This document shows, piece after piece, positions 1-7,136 of a stretch of DNA of 19,241 nt. Numbering within the stretch: the first letter of the stretch is position 1; each line of letters opens with the position of its first letter. Location: positions 1-19,241 of the forward strand of contig SLOW01000264.1 in NCBI GenBank assembly GCA_007132315.1, written 5' to 3'. The position numbers were made by a program, and so were the translations under genes. This DNA is from Opitutales bacterium (GTDB lineage: Bacteria; Verrucomicrobiota; Verrucomicrobiia; Opitutales; T3Sed10-336). The notes below the pieces were generated by a model. That model saw only the letters and a program-made list of their open reading frames with translations. It searched no databases and was not told the origin of the DNA.

Positions 1-1
1 C

Positions 2-85
2 AAGAAAGGCGCCACCAAGAAAACCGCGACCAAAAAAACCGCGGCGAAGAAAACCGCCGCCAAGAAGGCGACCAAGGAAGAGTAG
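2..85 (+). CDS. C-terminal Lys/Ala-rich tail of a truncated gene
   Basis: An open frame enters from the left edge and stops at TAG 83-85. The 27 visible residues are almost only Lys, Ala and Thr, built from a degenerate 15-bp (KKTAA-like) repeat, and end in KEE. Such tails occur on bacterial histone H1-like or HU-like DNA-binding proteins and on some topoisomerase I enzymes, where they bind nucleic acid non-specifically. The folded part of the protein lies outside the window, so the family cannot be decided. No clear terminator follows the stop. Confidence 0.7.
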   Translation, partial: KKGATKKTATKKTAAKKTAAKKATKEE

Positions 86-166
86 CCTGACCGGGGCTCG
101 ATTGAGGATGTTGATCGAAGCAGTGCAGACTTAACGGAATTGCATCGGCTCTTCCCCTGGAGGGCC

Positions 167-304
167 ATGCGCTTGCGTGAGACACAGTTGCTCCCGCATC
201 GCTCCGCACGCGTTCCGGACGGAAGCGATGACCCGTTTCATTCGCAACGGCCGTTACCGAGGGCACGCCGTACGGCGGCGCAGGTTCCCGGCTGTGGAAT
301 TTGA
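167..304 (+). CDS. Possible 45-residue ORF with a good ribosome site
   Basis: An ATG at 167 is preceded at close range by GGAGGG (159-164) and opens a 45-codon frame ending at TGA 302-304, 41 bases before the Gfo/Idh/MocA gene. The product would be basic and rich in Arg and Pro, with no signal peptide, membrane segment or recognisable domain. The composition is what random high-GC sequence gives, so this may be chance. If translated, it could be a leader ORF for the downstream dehydrogenase. It overlaps the hairpin at 197-230. Confidence 0.15.
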   Translation: MRLRETQLLPHRSARVPDGSDDPFHSQRPLPRARRTAAQVPGCGI

Positions 305-345
305 GCATTGCCCGGATCGCAAACTCTCCCGATGCTGGCGAAAAA

Positions 346-1380
346 ATGGCCAAGAAAACCCAGAAGAAACTCAAAGCGGGCGTCATCGGCTACGGAGGCG
401 CCTTCAACATGGGGCGGCATCACCTCGAAGCCATGCGGCGCGCGGGGATGAAACCGACCGCGGTCGCGGAAATCGACCCCGACCGCCTCGAACAGGCCCG
501 GGCGGACTACCCGCGTGTCGGGTGTTTCAGCACCGTCGATGCCATGCTCCGGGAATCCGATGTGGAGGTCGTCACCCTGGTCACCCCGCACAACACCCAC
601 GTCGAACTCGCCCTCCAGTGCCTCAAGGCCGGACGGCACGTGGTTGCGGAGAAACCCCTGGCGATCACCACGGCCGAGTGCGACCGCATGATCGCCCAGG
701 CGAAAAAAAACGGTGTCGTGTTGTCCACCTACCACAATCGCCACTGGGACGGCTGCATCGTGAACACGGTCAAGCGCATCCGCTCCGGCGTGATCGGCGA
801 CATCGTTCGCATCGAAGCCCACATGGGACTGCGCGAACAACCGAAGGATTGGTGGCGTTCCAGCAAGTCGATCTCGGGCGGCATCCTGTACGACTGGGGT
901 GTCCACCTTCTGGAGTATTCACTGCAACTGATCGACAGTGACATCACGGAAGTCAGCGGCTTCGCGCATTCCGGTTACTGGGCGCCCCGCACCGCGTGGG
1001 GCGGCGACACCAACGAGGACGAAGCCTTTGCGGTGGTCCGTTTCAAATCGGGCCAGTGGCTCACTCTCTGTATCACTTCGCTGGATGCGAATCCCAAGCC
1101 GGGCTGGCTGGAGATCACCGGTACCGAAGGAACCTTCCTTTTCGGCCGCGACTCCTGGAAAATCATCACCCGCGACGCGAAGGAAAGAGTCGTTCACGAG
1201 GGGAAAAACCCGCCAATGGAGGGCGAAAGCCGCCGATACTACAAGAATGTGGCCGACCACATCCGCAACGGCACGCCCCTGGTCATCACACCCGAATGGG
1301 CTCGCCGCCCGATCCACATCCTTGACCTGGCCGACCGCAGCGCCCGCGAGGGACGTGCGATGAAGCCGAAGTACGGCTGA
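346..1380 (+). CDS. Gfo/Idh/MocA family NAD(P)-dependent oxidoreductase
   Basis: A 344-residue protein, normal length for this family of cytoplasmic dehydrogenases acting on sugars, inositols and related polyols. The N-terminal Rossmann fold shows a glycine-rich nucleotide loop (GYGG around residues 15-18, then NMGRHH). The family signature AEKP lies at 101-104 and contains the conserved Lys. The C-terminal half carries the GGILYDWGVH block at 178-187, with Asp183 and His187 in the expected active-site positions. I chose ATG 346 because the homologous part begins right after it; a TTG at 301 in the same frame would add 15 residues with no family character. The basic start (AKKTQKKLK) is slightly unusual. 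Substrate cannot be read from sequence. The gene stands alone; its stop is 11 bases from the convergent methyltransferase gene. Confidence 0.9.
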   Translation: MAKKTQKKLKAGVIGYGGAFNMGRHHLEAMRRAGMKPTAVAEIDPDRLEQARADYPRVGCFSTVDAMLRESDVEVVTLVTPHNTHVELALQCLKAGRHVVAEKPLAITTAECDRMIAQAKKNGVVLSTYHNRHWDGCIVNTVKRIRSGVIGDIVRIEAHMGLREQPKDWWRSSKSISGGILYDWGVHLLEYSLQLIDSDITEVSGFAHSGYWAPRTAWGGDTNEDEAFAVVRFKSGQWLTLCITSLDANPKPGWLEITGTEGTFLFGRDSWKIITRDAKERVVHEGKNPPMEGESRRYYKNVADHIRNGTPLVITPEWARRPIHILDLADRSAREGRAMKPKYG

Positions 1381-1390
1381 TCCGCCCACC

Positions 1391-2566
1391 TCACGCGCGG
1401 TCCACCCGCAGGACCAGACCGCGCAGGTATTCGCTCTCGGGCATCGCGAGAAGTACCGGATGGTCCGGGGGCTGGTGACAGAACCGCAGGACGGTGGCCT
1501 TGCGTCCCGCGTCGGCGGCCGCCGACGTCACCACCTCGGTGAACAGGCCCCAGTCCACATGGGCGGAACAGGCGTAAGTGGCCAGCACACCGCCGGAAGC
1601 CAGAACCTTCATCGCGCGCAGGTTGATCTCCTTGTAGCCGCGCAGCGCTCCCTTGAGTTCTCCGCGAGCTTTGGCGAACGGCGGCGGATCGAGGACCACC
1701 AGGTCGCGGGAGCCGGCTTCCTGTTGTCGTAGAAAATCGAATACGTTCGCCGTCTCGAATTCCACCTCGAGACCGTTGCGCTCCGCGTTGCCGCGCGCAC
1801 CCGCAACCGCATCCTCGGATATATCGACCCCCAGCACGTCCGAAGCCCCCGCCCGCGCGCAGTGAAGCGCGAAGCCTCCCTGATGACAAAAGGCATCGAG
1901 CACCCGCGCCCCCTGGGCGTACGCCCCCACCGCGACGTGTTCGAGACGTTGATCCAGATAGAACCCGGTTTTCTGGCCGCTCGTCCAGTCGATCCGGTAT
2001 TGCATCCCCTCGATCATGACCCATTCCGGCGGCAGGGAGCGTCCCGACACGGTCCGCACCTCGGCGTCGAGCCCCTCCAGGCCGCGGGCGGGCGCGTCGT
2101 TGCGCAGGAGGATCTCCCGGGGATGCAACGCCTCCCGCAAGGTATCCAATATGGTGTCGGCCACGCGGTCGGTGCCGAGGGTCAGAAATTGGACCACCAG
2201 GACATCCCCATAACGATCCACCACCAGCCCCGGCAGGTCGTCGGCCTCCGACCAGACCAGGCGACCGTGCGGCGCGTTTCCCCGCCGCTTCAACGCCCGG
2301 CCGATTGCCTCGCGAACAAAAGTCTCCACCCAGGTGATCCGGCCGCGTGACAGGCGCCGCCAGACAATGCGCGAACGTCCGTTGTACAATCCGGTGCCCA
2401 GAAAGCGCCCCCGGCTGTCGCGGGAGAATACGGCGGTGCCGTCACATTCGGGCGGCAACAAGGCCTTGATTTCTCCGGAAAAAATCCACGGGTGACCCCG
2501 CAGCACCCGGGGCCGGTTCCCCGGTTTGAGTTTGATGCTGGCGGCGATGATATCGTCAGTTGGCAC
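1391..2566 (-). CDS. rlmI: RlmI-like class I SAM-dependent rRNA methyltransferase
   Basis: A 391-residue protein with the architecture of RlmI (23S rRNA m5C methyltransferase). An N-terminal PUA-like RNA-binding domain (about 10-75, GHPWIFSGEI at 24-33) precedes a central segment with GLVVDRYGD (113-121) and GQKTGFYLDQR (197-207). The Rossmann methyltransferase domain has motif I LDAFCHQGGFALH (223-235), an acidic end of beta2 (GVDIS, 246-250) and DPPPFA (293-298). YACSAHV (331-337) supplies the Cys expected of m5C enzymes. Paralogues such as RlmK/L-type and other YccW-like proteins cannot be fully excluded. The start is GTG at 2566; it overlaps the end of the LptF/LptG gene by 11 bases, suggesting translational coupling in one transcript. 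Confidence 0.88.
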   Translation of the reverse strand: MPTDDIIAASIKLKPGNRPRVLRGHPWIFSGEIKALLPPECDGTAVFSRDSRGRFLGTGLYNGRSRIVWRRLSRGRITWVETFVREAIGRALKRRGNAPHGRLVWSEADDLPGLVVDRYGDVLVVQFLTLGTDRVADTILDTLREALHPREILLRNDAPARGLEGLDAEVRTVSGRSLPPEWVMIEGMQYRIDWTSGQKTGFYLDQRLEHVAVGAYAQGARVLDAFCHQGGFALHCARAGASDVLGVDISEDAVAGARGNAERNGLEVEFETANVFDFLRQQEAGSRDLVVLDPPPFAKARGELKGALRGYKEINLRAMKVLASGGVLATYACSAHVDWGLFTEVVTSAAADAGRKATVLRFCHQPPDHPVLLAMPESEYLRGLVLRVDRA

Positions 2567-3668
2567 GGTAAAAAAGGATAAACGCCACGGCGAGCATGAC
2601 GAGGTTCGGAAGCCAGGCGGAAAGGGCGGGGTCCATGACCTCCCGTTCGCCCAAGATGCGCATGACGTTCTGCATCAGAAAATACACCAGGAACAGTCCC
2701 ACGGATTTCAGCACCCCGATCATGGGGTTGACCCGGACTCCCGACACGGAGAAGGGAATGGCCAGACCGACCACGATCAGGCAACTGAGCGAACCTGCCA
2801 GGATGCCGTGATACTGGACCGCGTACAGATTGCGATCGGGACTGTCGAATTCCTCGAAAAAACCGAGAACCTGGTCGAGCTCGAAGAGGGAGAGATCGCG
2901 CGGTCGCCGGTCCAGCAACAGCATAAAGTGCGGGCTTTCGTTGAAATCCTCGAACAACCGCTCGTCGAACGGAGCGGAGCGGACGGTGTCGTAGGTTTCC
3001 GGGTCGAACTCGATTTCACGGCCGTCGTAAAAGACCCACCCCCCGGCCTCCGGGTCGAACGCGGCGGAACGCGCCAGCACGCGCCGCAGGACCTCACGCT
3101 CCTCGTTAAGCACGGAAACGGTCACGCCGAACCCGCGTTCGGCGAACGCGCTGTAGCGGTTCATGAACCACAACCGGCCTTCGCGGCGATTGTCAAATGC
3201 AAGGTTGTGGGTCACGCCGACGCCTTCGATTTCCCGCGTCTCGGCTTCGTGGGCGTACTCGATTTGCTGCCAGATGGTTCGGGACTGCTCGACCGACCAG
3301 GGTACGACGCGGGCGGTGAAGCCAAGGTAGAGCGCCGACAGCAGCAGGCCGGCGATCCAGATGGTGCGGGTGATGCGAAACAGACCGAATCCGCAGGATC
3401 GCAGAGCCACGAATTCGTTGTTCCGCTGGAACTGACCCATGACGTAGAGCAACGACAACAGCAGGGCAAGCGGCAGAACAACCGGAAGAAAACTCGGGGC
3501 GAGCACCCCATAGTAGCGCAGGATGTCCTCAAGCCCCGCTTCGTAGTCGATCAGGCGGCCGAAATTGCCGTACATGTCCTCGAGAAAGAGCAACCCGACC
3601 GTCACCACCAGCATCAGGATCAGAACTTTAAGCCATTCGGCCAGGATGTAACGATCGACCAGCTTCAC
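2556..3668 (-). CDS. LptF/LptG family LPS export permease
   Basis: A 370-residue inner-membrane protein of the LptF/LptG family, the transmembrane half of the LptB2FG ABC transporter that extracts LPS from the inner membrane and feeds the Lpt bridge. It begins with the typical LVDRYILAEWLK and has about three membrane segments in the first 120 residues (near 10-28, 55-80 and 97-117), a periplasmic beta-jellyroll-type domain (about 130-280), and three more membrane segments to the C-terminus. Length fits the family. The start is GTG at 3668, because an in-frame TAG lies three codons upstream. Only one of the LptF/LptG pair is here; the partner must be elsewhere. Whether this is F or G is not decidable by eye. 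Confidence 0.9.
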   Translation of the reverse strand: MKLVDRYILAEWLKVLILMLVVTVGLLFLEDMYGNFGRLIDYEAGLEDILRYYGVLAPSFLPVVLPLALLLSLLYVMGQFQRNNEFVALRSCGFGLFRITRTIWIAGLLLSALYLGFTARVVPWSVEQSRTIWQQIEYAHEAETREIEGVGVTHNLAFDNRREGRLWFMNRYSAFAERGFGVTVSVLNEEREVLRRVLARSAAFDPEAGGWVFYDGREIEFDPETYDTVRSAPFDERLFEDFNESPHFMLLLDRRPRDLSLFELDQVLGFFEEFDSPDRNLYAVQYHGILAGSLSCLIVVGLAIPFSVSGVRVNPMIGVLKSVGLFLVYFLMQNVMRILGEREVMDPALSAWLPNLVMLAVAFILFYRAN

Positions 3669-3817
3669 AGCGTTCTATCCGACAACGGAAGACCACGCGG
3701 AGCAAGCATTTCAGATACGAAGATTGCGTTCGACGGAGCGGCGGGGCGCGGATAGGGACATTCCCATCGTCCGAAACCGCCCGCCTTACTGGAAACCTGA
3801 TTTTCTTCACTCAACAC

Positions 3818-3846
3818 TTGCACCATGCGGGAACCCGCGTTAGTTT
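3818..3846 (+). promoter_or_regulatory. Candidate promoter with a dyad in its spacer
   Basis: TTGCAC (3818-3823) and TAGTTT (3841-3846) are separated by exactly 17 bases, upstream of the small Cys-rich gene. The -10 match is weak. Inside the spacer is GCGGG-AA-CCCGC (3827-3838), a perfect 5-bp-arm inverted repeat where a regulator could act. If used, transcription would begin within a few bases of the ATG, giving an almost leaderless message, which agrees with the lack of a Shine-Dalgarno. This is inference from position only. Confidence 0.3.
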
Positions 3847-3855
3847 CTAATTCGT

Positions 3856-4053
3856 ATGATTAAGAAAACTATTGCATTATTCAGCATCGTAGCCGTCGCA
3901 TCCCTTTCCTCGTTCGCCTTGGCGGGCGGCAATTGCGGGGACAAGAAGGGGTGCGACCGCGACAAGTCCGAAGCTTCCACCCCGGCGGTCTTTGAAGTCG
4001 CCGGTTCGGGATGCAAAGGCGGCTCCTGTGAAGGTGACCGCGACAAGTCCTGA
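3856..4053 (+). CDS. Small secreted Cys-rich protein with duplicated DRDKS module
   Basis: A 65-residue protein. Residues 1-23 form a clear Sec signal peptide (MIKK, hydrophobic core, ALA before the predicted cut), leaving about 42 exported residues. The mature part has four Cys (27, 33, 53, 58) in two pairs, and each pair is followed by DRDKS (34-38 and 61-65). At DNA level this is a perfect 15-bp in-frame direct repeat (3955-3969 and 4036-4050). The Gly/Lys/Cys-rich look recalls low-complexity exported proteins such as HvfA-like or metal-handling peptides, but no family assignment is secure and no HvfB/C-type partner is adjacent. Its own candidate promoter precedes it and a strong terminator follows, so it appears monocistronic. 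No Shine-Dalgarno precedes the ATG. Confidence 0.72.
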   Translation: MIKKTIALFSIVAVASLSSFALAGGNCGDKKGCDRDKSEASTPAVFEVAGSGCKGGSCEGDRDKS

Positions 4054-4072
4054 ACAAGGAGCTTCTGTTTTC

Positions 4073-4104
4073 AAAGCGGACGCCAGGCGGTGTCCGCTTT
4101 TTTT
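4073..4104 (+). terminator. Rho-independent terminator
   Basis: An 11-bp stem (AAGCGGACGCC pairing with GGTGTCCGCTT, one G-T pair, loop AGGC) runs straight into a T run, 20 bases after the stop of the Cys-rich gene. On the minus strand the same stem is followed by a weaker T-rich stretch, so it may also serve as a back-stop for the helicase transcript arriving from the right. Confidence 0.85.
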
Positions 4105-4157
4105 GGTGCCAGCAACCTACTGAATCAGCAGCGCCGTGCTTTAGACAGACGGCGGAA

Positions 4158-4180
4158 CGCTCCCGGAGCGAAACGCGTTT
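4158..4180. repeat. Adjacent short palindromes downstream of the helicase gene
   Basis: CGCTCC-C-GGAGCG (4158-4170) is followed immediately by the perfect palindrome AAACGCGTTT (4171-4180). They lie in the 110-base interval between the terminator of the Cys-rich gene and the stop of the helicase gene. They might contribute to 3'-end structure of the helicase mRNA. Nothing else is recognisable in this interval. Confidence 0.35.
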
Positions 4181-4214
4181 CCCGAGCACCGGAAAGCCGG
4201 GCTTATGCTCCGAA

Positions 4215-5426
4215 TCAACGGCGGCCCCGGCGGGCACCGTCGGCCGCGACCGGCGCGCCCGCTGAAGCTGTGGTGCCGCTTTGCCAGGGCATGGTCAGCT
4301 CGCCGAAATCGAACCGTTCGATCTGGCGGCCGAGTGACGCTTCGATCTTTTGAAATGTCAGGAGATCTCCCGGGGTCACGAAGGACAGCGCTTCGCCGTC
4401 CGCCTCCGCGCGCGCGGTGCGCCCCACCCGGTGAACGTAATCCTCGAAATTGCTCGGAAGGTCGTAATTGATGACGTGGGTGACATCCTTGATGTCGAGT
4501 CCGCGCGCGGCGATGTCGGTGGCGATTAGAATCGCGTAGTCGCCGTTGCGGAAGGATTCCAGAGCCCGCGTGCGTTCTTTCTGATCGCGGTCGCTATGCA
4601 GCACGCCAACCTTGAATCCGTCGCCCGACACGACCTCGTAAATAAAATCGGCCTCCACCTTCATACCGCAGAAGACCATGACCGACGTCATGTTCGGCAG
4701 GGCGAGCAGTTCCCGCAACAGGCGGGGCTTGCGAACCTTTTCGACGTAAAAGGCCCCCTGCTGGATTTTCTCGGGAGTCCGGATCGGCGGGGTCACATCG
4801 ACCTTGACCGGATCCTTGAGCAGGCGGCCGGCCAACCGTTCGATGGGAGCCGGGAATGTCGCCGAGAACATGAGCGTTTGCCGAGGCCCGTTCCCGAGGT
4901 AGCGGATAATGTCGTTGATGGCGGGCATGAAGCCCATGTCGAGCATGCGGTCCGCCTCGTCCAGGATGAAGACATCGACCGCCTTGAGATGGGTGTTCTT
5001 TTTCTGGAGGTGATCGATCAGACGACCGGGCGTGGCGACGATGATCTCGGGGTCCTCGGCCAGCGCGCGCTCCTGACGCCGGTACGGAACGCCCCCGAGA
5101 ATCAGGGCCACCCGCAGATCGGCGTATTTGGCAAGGGAGTTGATGTGCTCGTCCACTTGTGCGGCCAATTCGCGGGTGGGACTCAGGATAACCACCCGCG
5201 GCCCCTGATAGGGCTCGTCCGGATCGCGCTGCAGATACCGTTGAAGCGAGGGCAGCACGAACGCAGCGGTCTTGCCGGTGCCGGTCTGGGCGATCCCAAT
5301 CAGGTCCCGCCCTGCGGCGACGGGTTCGATGGTCTGGCTTTGAATCGGGGTCGGATGTGAGAAACCGAGCTCGGTGATGGCGCGGCGGATCCGTTCGTCA
5401 AACGGGTAATCGGAGAATGAATTCAT
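4215..5426 (-). CDS. rhlE: DEAD-box ATP-dependent RNA helicase, RhlE-like
   Basis: A 403-residue cytoplasmic helicase with all superfamily 2 motifs in order: Q motif (FSDYPF at 4-9 through PTPIQ at 26-30), Walker A AQTGTGKT (46-53), PTRELA (83-88), ATPGR (131-135), DEAD (156-159), SAT (188-190), ATDIAARGLDI (302-312) and HRVGRTAR (332-339). The compact core with a short tail ending in Arg-rich RRGRR is RhlE-like, with roles in RNA decay, ribosome maturation or cold response; other DEAD paralogues are possible. ATG 5426 is preferred because the Q motif begins within ten residues; an upstream in-frame start at 5555 would run back over the exbD end and adds only low-complexity sequence. It is the last gene of the run leuC-leuD-exbB-exbD-helicase, but the 70-base gap contains a possible promoter of its own. 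Confidence 0.93.
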   Translation of the reverse strand: MNSFSDYPFDERIRRAITELGFSHPTPIQSQTIEPVAAGRDLIGIAQTGTGKTAAFVLPSLQRYLQRDPDEPYQGPRVVILSPTRELAAQVDEHINSLAKYADLRVALILGGVPYRRQERALAEDPEIIVATPGRLIDHLQKKNTHLKAVDVFILDEADRMLDMGFMPAINDIIRYLGNGPRQTLMFSATFPAPIERLAGRLLKDPVKVDVTPPIRTPEKIQQGAFYVEKVRKPRLLRELLALPNMTSVMVFCGMKVEADFIYEVVSGDGFKVGVLHSDRDQKERTRALESFRNGDYAILIATDIAARGLDIKDVTHVINYDLPSNFEDYVHRVGRTARAEADGEALSFVTPGDLLTFQKIEASLGRQIERFDFGELTMPWQSGTTASAGAPVAADGARRGRR

Positions 5427-5441
5427 ATTGGATTTCGTTCG

Positions 5442-5470
5442 TTTATTCAGGTTTTTGACCCGGGGGGCAA
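5442..5470 (-). promoter_or_regulatory. Candidate promoter for the helicase gene
   Basis: On the minus strand TTGCCC (5465-5470) and AATAAA (5442-5447) are 17 bases apart, in the 70-base gap after exbD. Transcription would start about 15 bases before the helicase ATG. Each hexamer matches consensus at four of six positions. Confidence 0.3.
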
Positions 5471-5496
5471 CCCTTCTGCGCGGCGCGGCGGTGGTT

Positions 5497-5889
5497 TTAC
5501 CGGGATTGCAGGCGGACCCGGTCGATACCGTTTTTTCGGACGTGGTCCATGACAAAGGTCACCTCCCGCAGGGGAGTGTCCTCGTCGGCCATCAGAAGCA
5601 CCGACACCTCGCGGGCGACGGGTCTCAAATCGGCCAGGAACGCGGTCAGTTCGTCCCGTTCCACCCGGTTGCCATCGAGATAGAAGCGCCCTTCAACGTC
5701 GATGCCGATCACCAGCGCCTCGTCCACCGCGCTCGTCCCGGCGGTTTCGATTTCGGGCAAGGTGAGGTTGAGCGCCTGCAATTCACGGAACTGCATGGTC
5801 ATGAGGAAAAAAAAGATCAGGATCGTCAACACGTCGATCAGGGGCACGATGTTGATGTCCGGACGGCGGCGTTTCGGTTTCAGGGTCAT
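5497..5889 (-). CDS. exbD: ExbD/TolR family biopolymer transport protein
   Basis: A 130-residue single-pass inner-membrane protein. After a basic cytoplasmic N-terminus (KPKRRR) comes INIVPLIDVLTILIFFFLM (12-30), the family transmembrane helix with the conserved Asp (Asp19) that takes part in the proton pathway. The remaining hundred residues form the periplasmic domain. With ExbB it converts proton motive force into mechanical work for TonB-dependent transport or the Tol system. It starts inside the exbB stop (ATGA overlap, 5886-5889), so the two are translationally coupled. ExbD and TolR cannot be separated from sequence alone, and no tonB, tolA or tolB lies nearby. Confidence 0.9.
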   Translation of the reverse strand: MTLKPKRRRPDINIVPLIDVLTILIFFFLMTMQFRELQALNLTLPEIETAGTSAVDEALVIGIDVEGRFYLDGNRVERDELTAFLADLRPVAREVSVLLMADEDTPLREVTFVMDHVRKNGIDRVRLQSR

Positions 5890-6449
5890 GGCTCCTCGTC
5901 CGTATCGTACATCAGGTCGATCAGCGATTCGATCCGAACCGCGTAAGTCTCCACCCGGCGCTGGAGGTAACCGTTGGCGATCAGCGAAGGAATGGCGATG
6001 CCCAGACCGATGACCGTGGTGGTCAGGGCCAGGGCGACACCTTCGACAAAGGCCTGCGGTTCGGGCATCCCGGTCTCGGCGGAGATATTGGCGAAAACCT
6101 GGATCAACCCGGTCACCGTGCCCAACAGTCCCAGGAGCGGAGCGGCACCGATAATCATTTCCAGCAGGACGAGGCCCCGTTCGAGGCGGTTGACCTCCAC
6201 CCGGGCGACAGCCTTGGTCGCGCTTTTATCCGCCCCGTTGCGCCAAGCGAAATCAACCACGCGGCCGAGCGAGGAACCGGGATCGGGTTCCACCGGCTGG
6301 CCGCCGGAAAGCTTGTCCACCAGATCCGGCGGGCAGACCCGCCGGCTTCCGAGTGCGTACAGGCGTTCGATGACAATAAAGGTCGCTACCACGGAACAAA
6401 GGCCCAACGGGTAAACAAAAACGCCGGCGCCTTCGATCAACTCCCACAT
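5886..6449 (-). CDS. exbB: MotA/TolQ/ExbB family proton channel protein
   Basis: A 187-residue inner-membrane protein with three predicted helices: near 10-30, then GAAPLLGLLGTVTGLI (101-116) and GVALALTTTVIGLGIAIP (137-154), the two signature segments of the family. It is the channel partner of the ExbD/TolR protein encoded next. I chose ATG 6449 (MWELIEG) because the first helix starts directly after it and GAGCAG precedes it; a TTG at 6494 in frame would add 15 residues. It follows leuD after 72 bases that contain a strong hairpin, so it may be partly uncoupled from leucine biosynthesis. TolQ rather than ExbB is possible. Confidence 0.9.
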   Translation of the reverse strand: MWELIEGAGVFVYPLGLCSVVATFIVIERLYALGSRRVCPPDLVDKLSGGQPVEPDPGSSLGRVVDFAWRNGADKSATKAVARVEVNRLERGLVLLEMIIGAAPLLGLLGTVTGLIQVFANISAETGMPEPQAFVEGVALALTTTVIGLGIAIPSLIANGYLQRRVETYAVRIESLIDLMYDTDEEP

Positions 6450-6482
6450 ACTGCTCGCGCCGTGTCCGTTCGTGATCCGTTC

Positions 6483-6504
6483 CCGGCACGACAACTGTCG
6501 CCGG
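6483..6504 (-). terminator. Intercistronic hairpin between leuD and exbB
   Basis: An almost perfect 22-base inverted repeat (GTCG/CGAC core with CCGG ends and one bulged base) sits 18 bases after the leuD stop and 33 bases before the exbB start. No T run follows, so it is not a classic terminator. It could be a partial terminator or an mRNA-stabilising or processing hairpin separating leucine genes from exbBD. Confidence 0.35.
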
Positions 6505-6521
6505 ACATCTCGAAGCGCATC

Positions 6522-7121
6522 TCAACCCACATAACCGAGCTTGCGCGCCGTCTCTTCGACCTGATCCACACCTTCAAGCAATTCGGCGATCGGATCCCAC
6601 TTCCCGCTGAGCAACGCGCCGCGTGCGGATTCGCGCAGCTCGCCGGGGTAGGTTTTGTCGCCGCAGCGGATCGTGGTATTCTCGACGTCGAGCTCGACCA
6701 CCGCATCGGGGTCGGCCTCGATGGCGGCGGCGATTTCGCGGATGATCTCAGGTGACGCCGAAAAACAGGGAATGCCGAGGGTGGTGCTGTTGCCGAAAAA
6801 AATCTCGGCGTAACTCTCGGCCACGATCCCCCGGAAACCCGCCTTGTGGAGAGCCTGCGGAGCGTGCTCCCGGGAACTGCCGCAGCCGAAGTTCGAGCCG
6901 CTCAACAGGATCGAGGCGTCGGAGCGCCGGGGGTCGTTGAGCGGGTGCGGTTTGTCGCTGCCGTCCTCGTTCTTGCGCACGTCGTAAAAAGCGAACTCGC
7001 CGAGCCCGTCGAAGGTGATGCATTTCATGAAACGGGCCGGGATGATCCGGTCGGTGTCGATGTCGTCGCCGGGTACGTAAACCGCCTTGCCCGAGATATT
7101 TGTGATCTTTTCCAATGCCAT
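6522..7121 (-). CDS. leuD: 3-isopropylmalate dehydratase small subunit
   Basis: A 199-residue protein matching LeuD, the swivelling domain that completes the active site of isopropylmalate isomerase (2-isopropylmalate to 3-isopropylmalate, leucine biosynthesis, cytoplasm). GDDIDTDRIIPARF (residues 18-31) and GSNFGCGSSREHAPQAL (near 75-91) are the substrate-recognition and signature segments. Length is typical of the bacterial type paired with a separate LeuC. It begins 15 bases after leuC, as expected for an operon producing a heterodimer. leuA and leuB are not in the window. Confidence 0.96.
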   Translation of the reverse strand: MALEKITNISGKAVYVPGDDIDTDRIIPARFMKCITFDGLGEFAFYDVRKNEDGSDKPHPLNDPRRSDASILLSGSNFGCGSSREHAPQALHKAGFRGIVAESYAEIFFGNSTTLGIPCFSASPEIIREIAAAIEADPDAVVELDVENTTIRCGDKTYPGELRESARGALLSGKWDPIAELLEGVDQVEETARKLGYVG

Positions 7122-7136
7122 GCTGTCGTCCTGTTA

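Noticed and set aside
1..85. Minisatellite-type tandem repeat
   Set aside because: The 15-bp periodicity is explained by KKTAA-like codons of a Lys/Ala-rich protein tail.
2526..3755. A 409-codon plus-strand frame opposite the LptF/LptG gene
   Set aside because: Antisense shadow; the minus strand carries a clear permease with the expected membrane segments.
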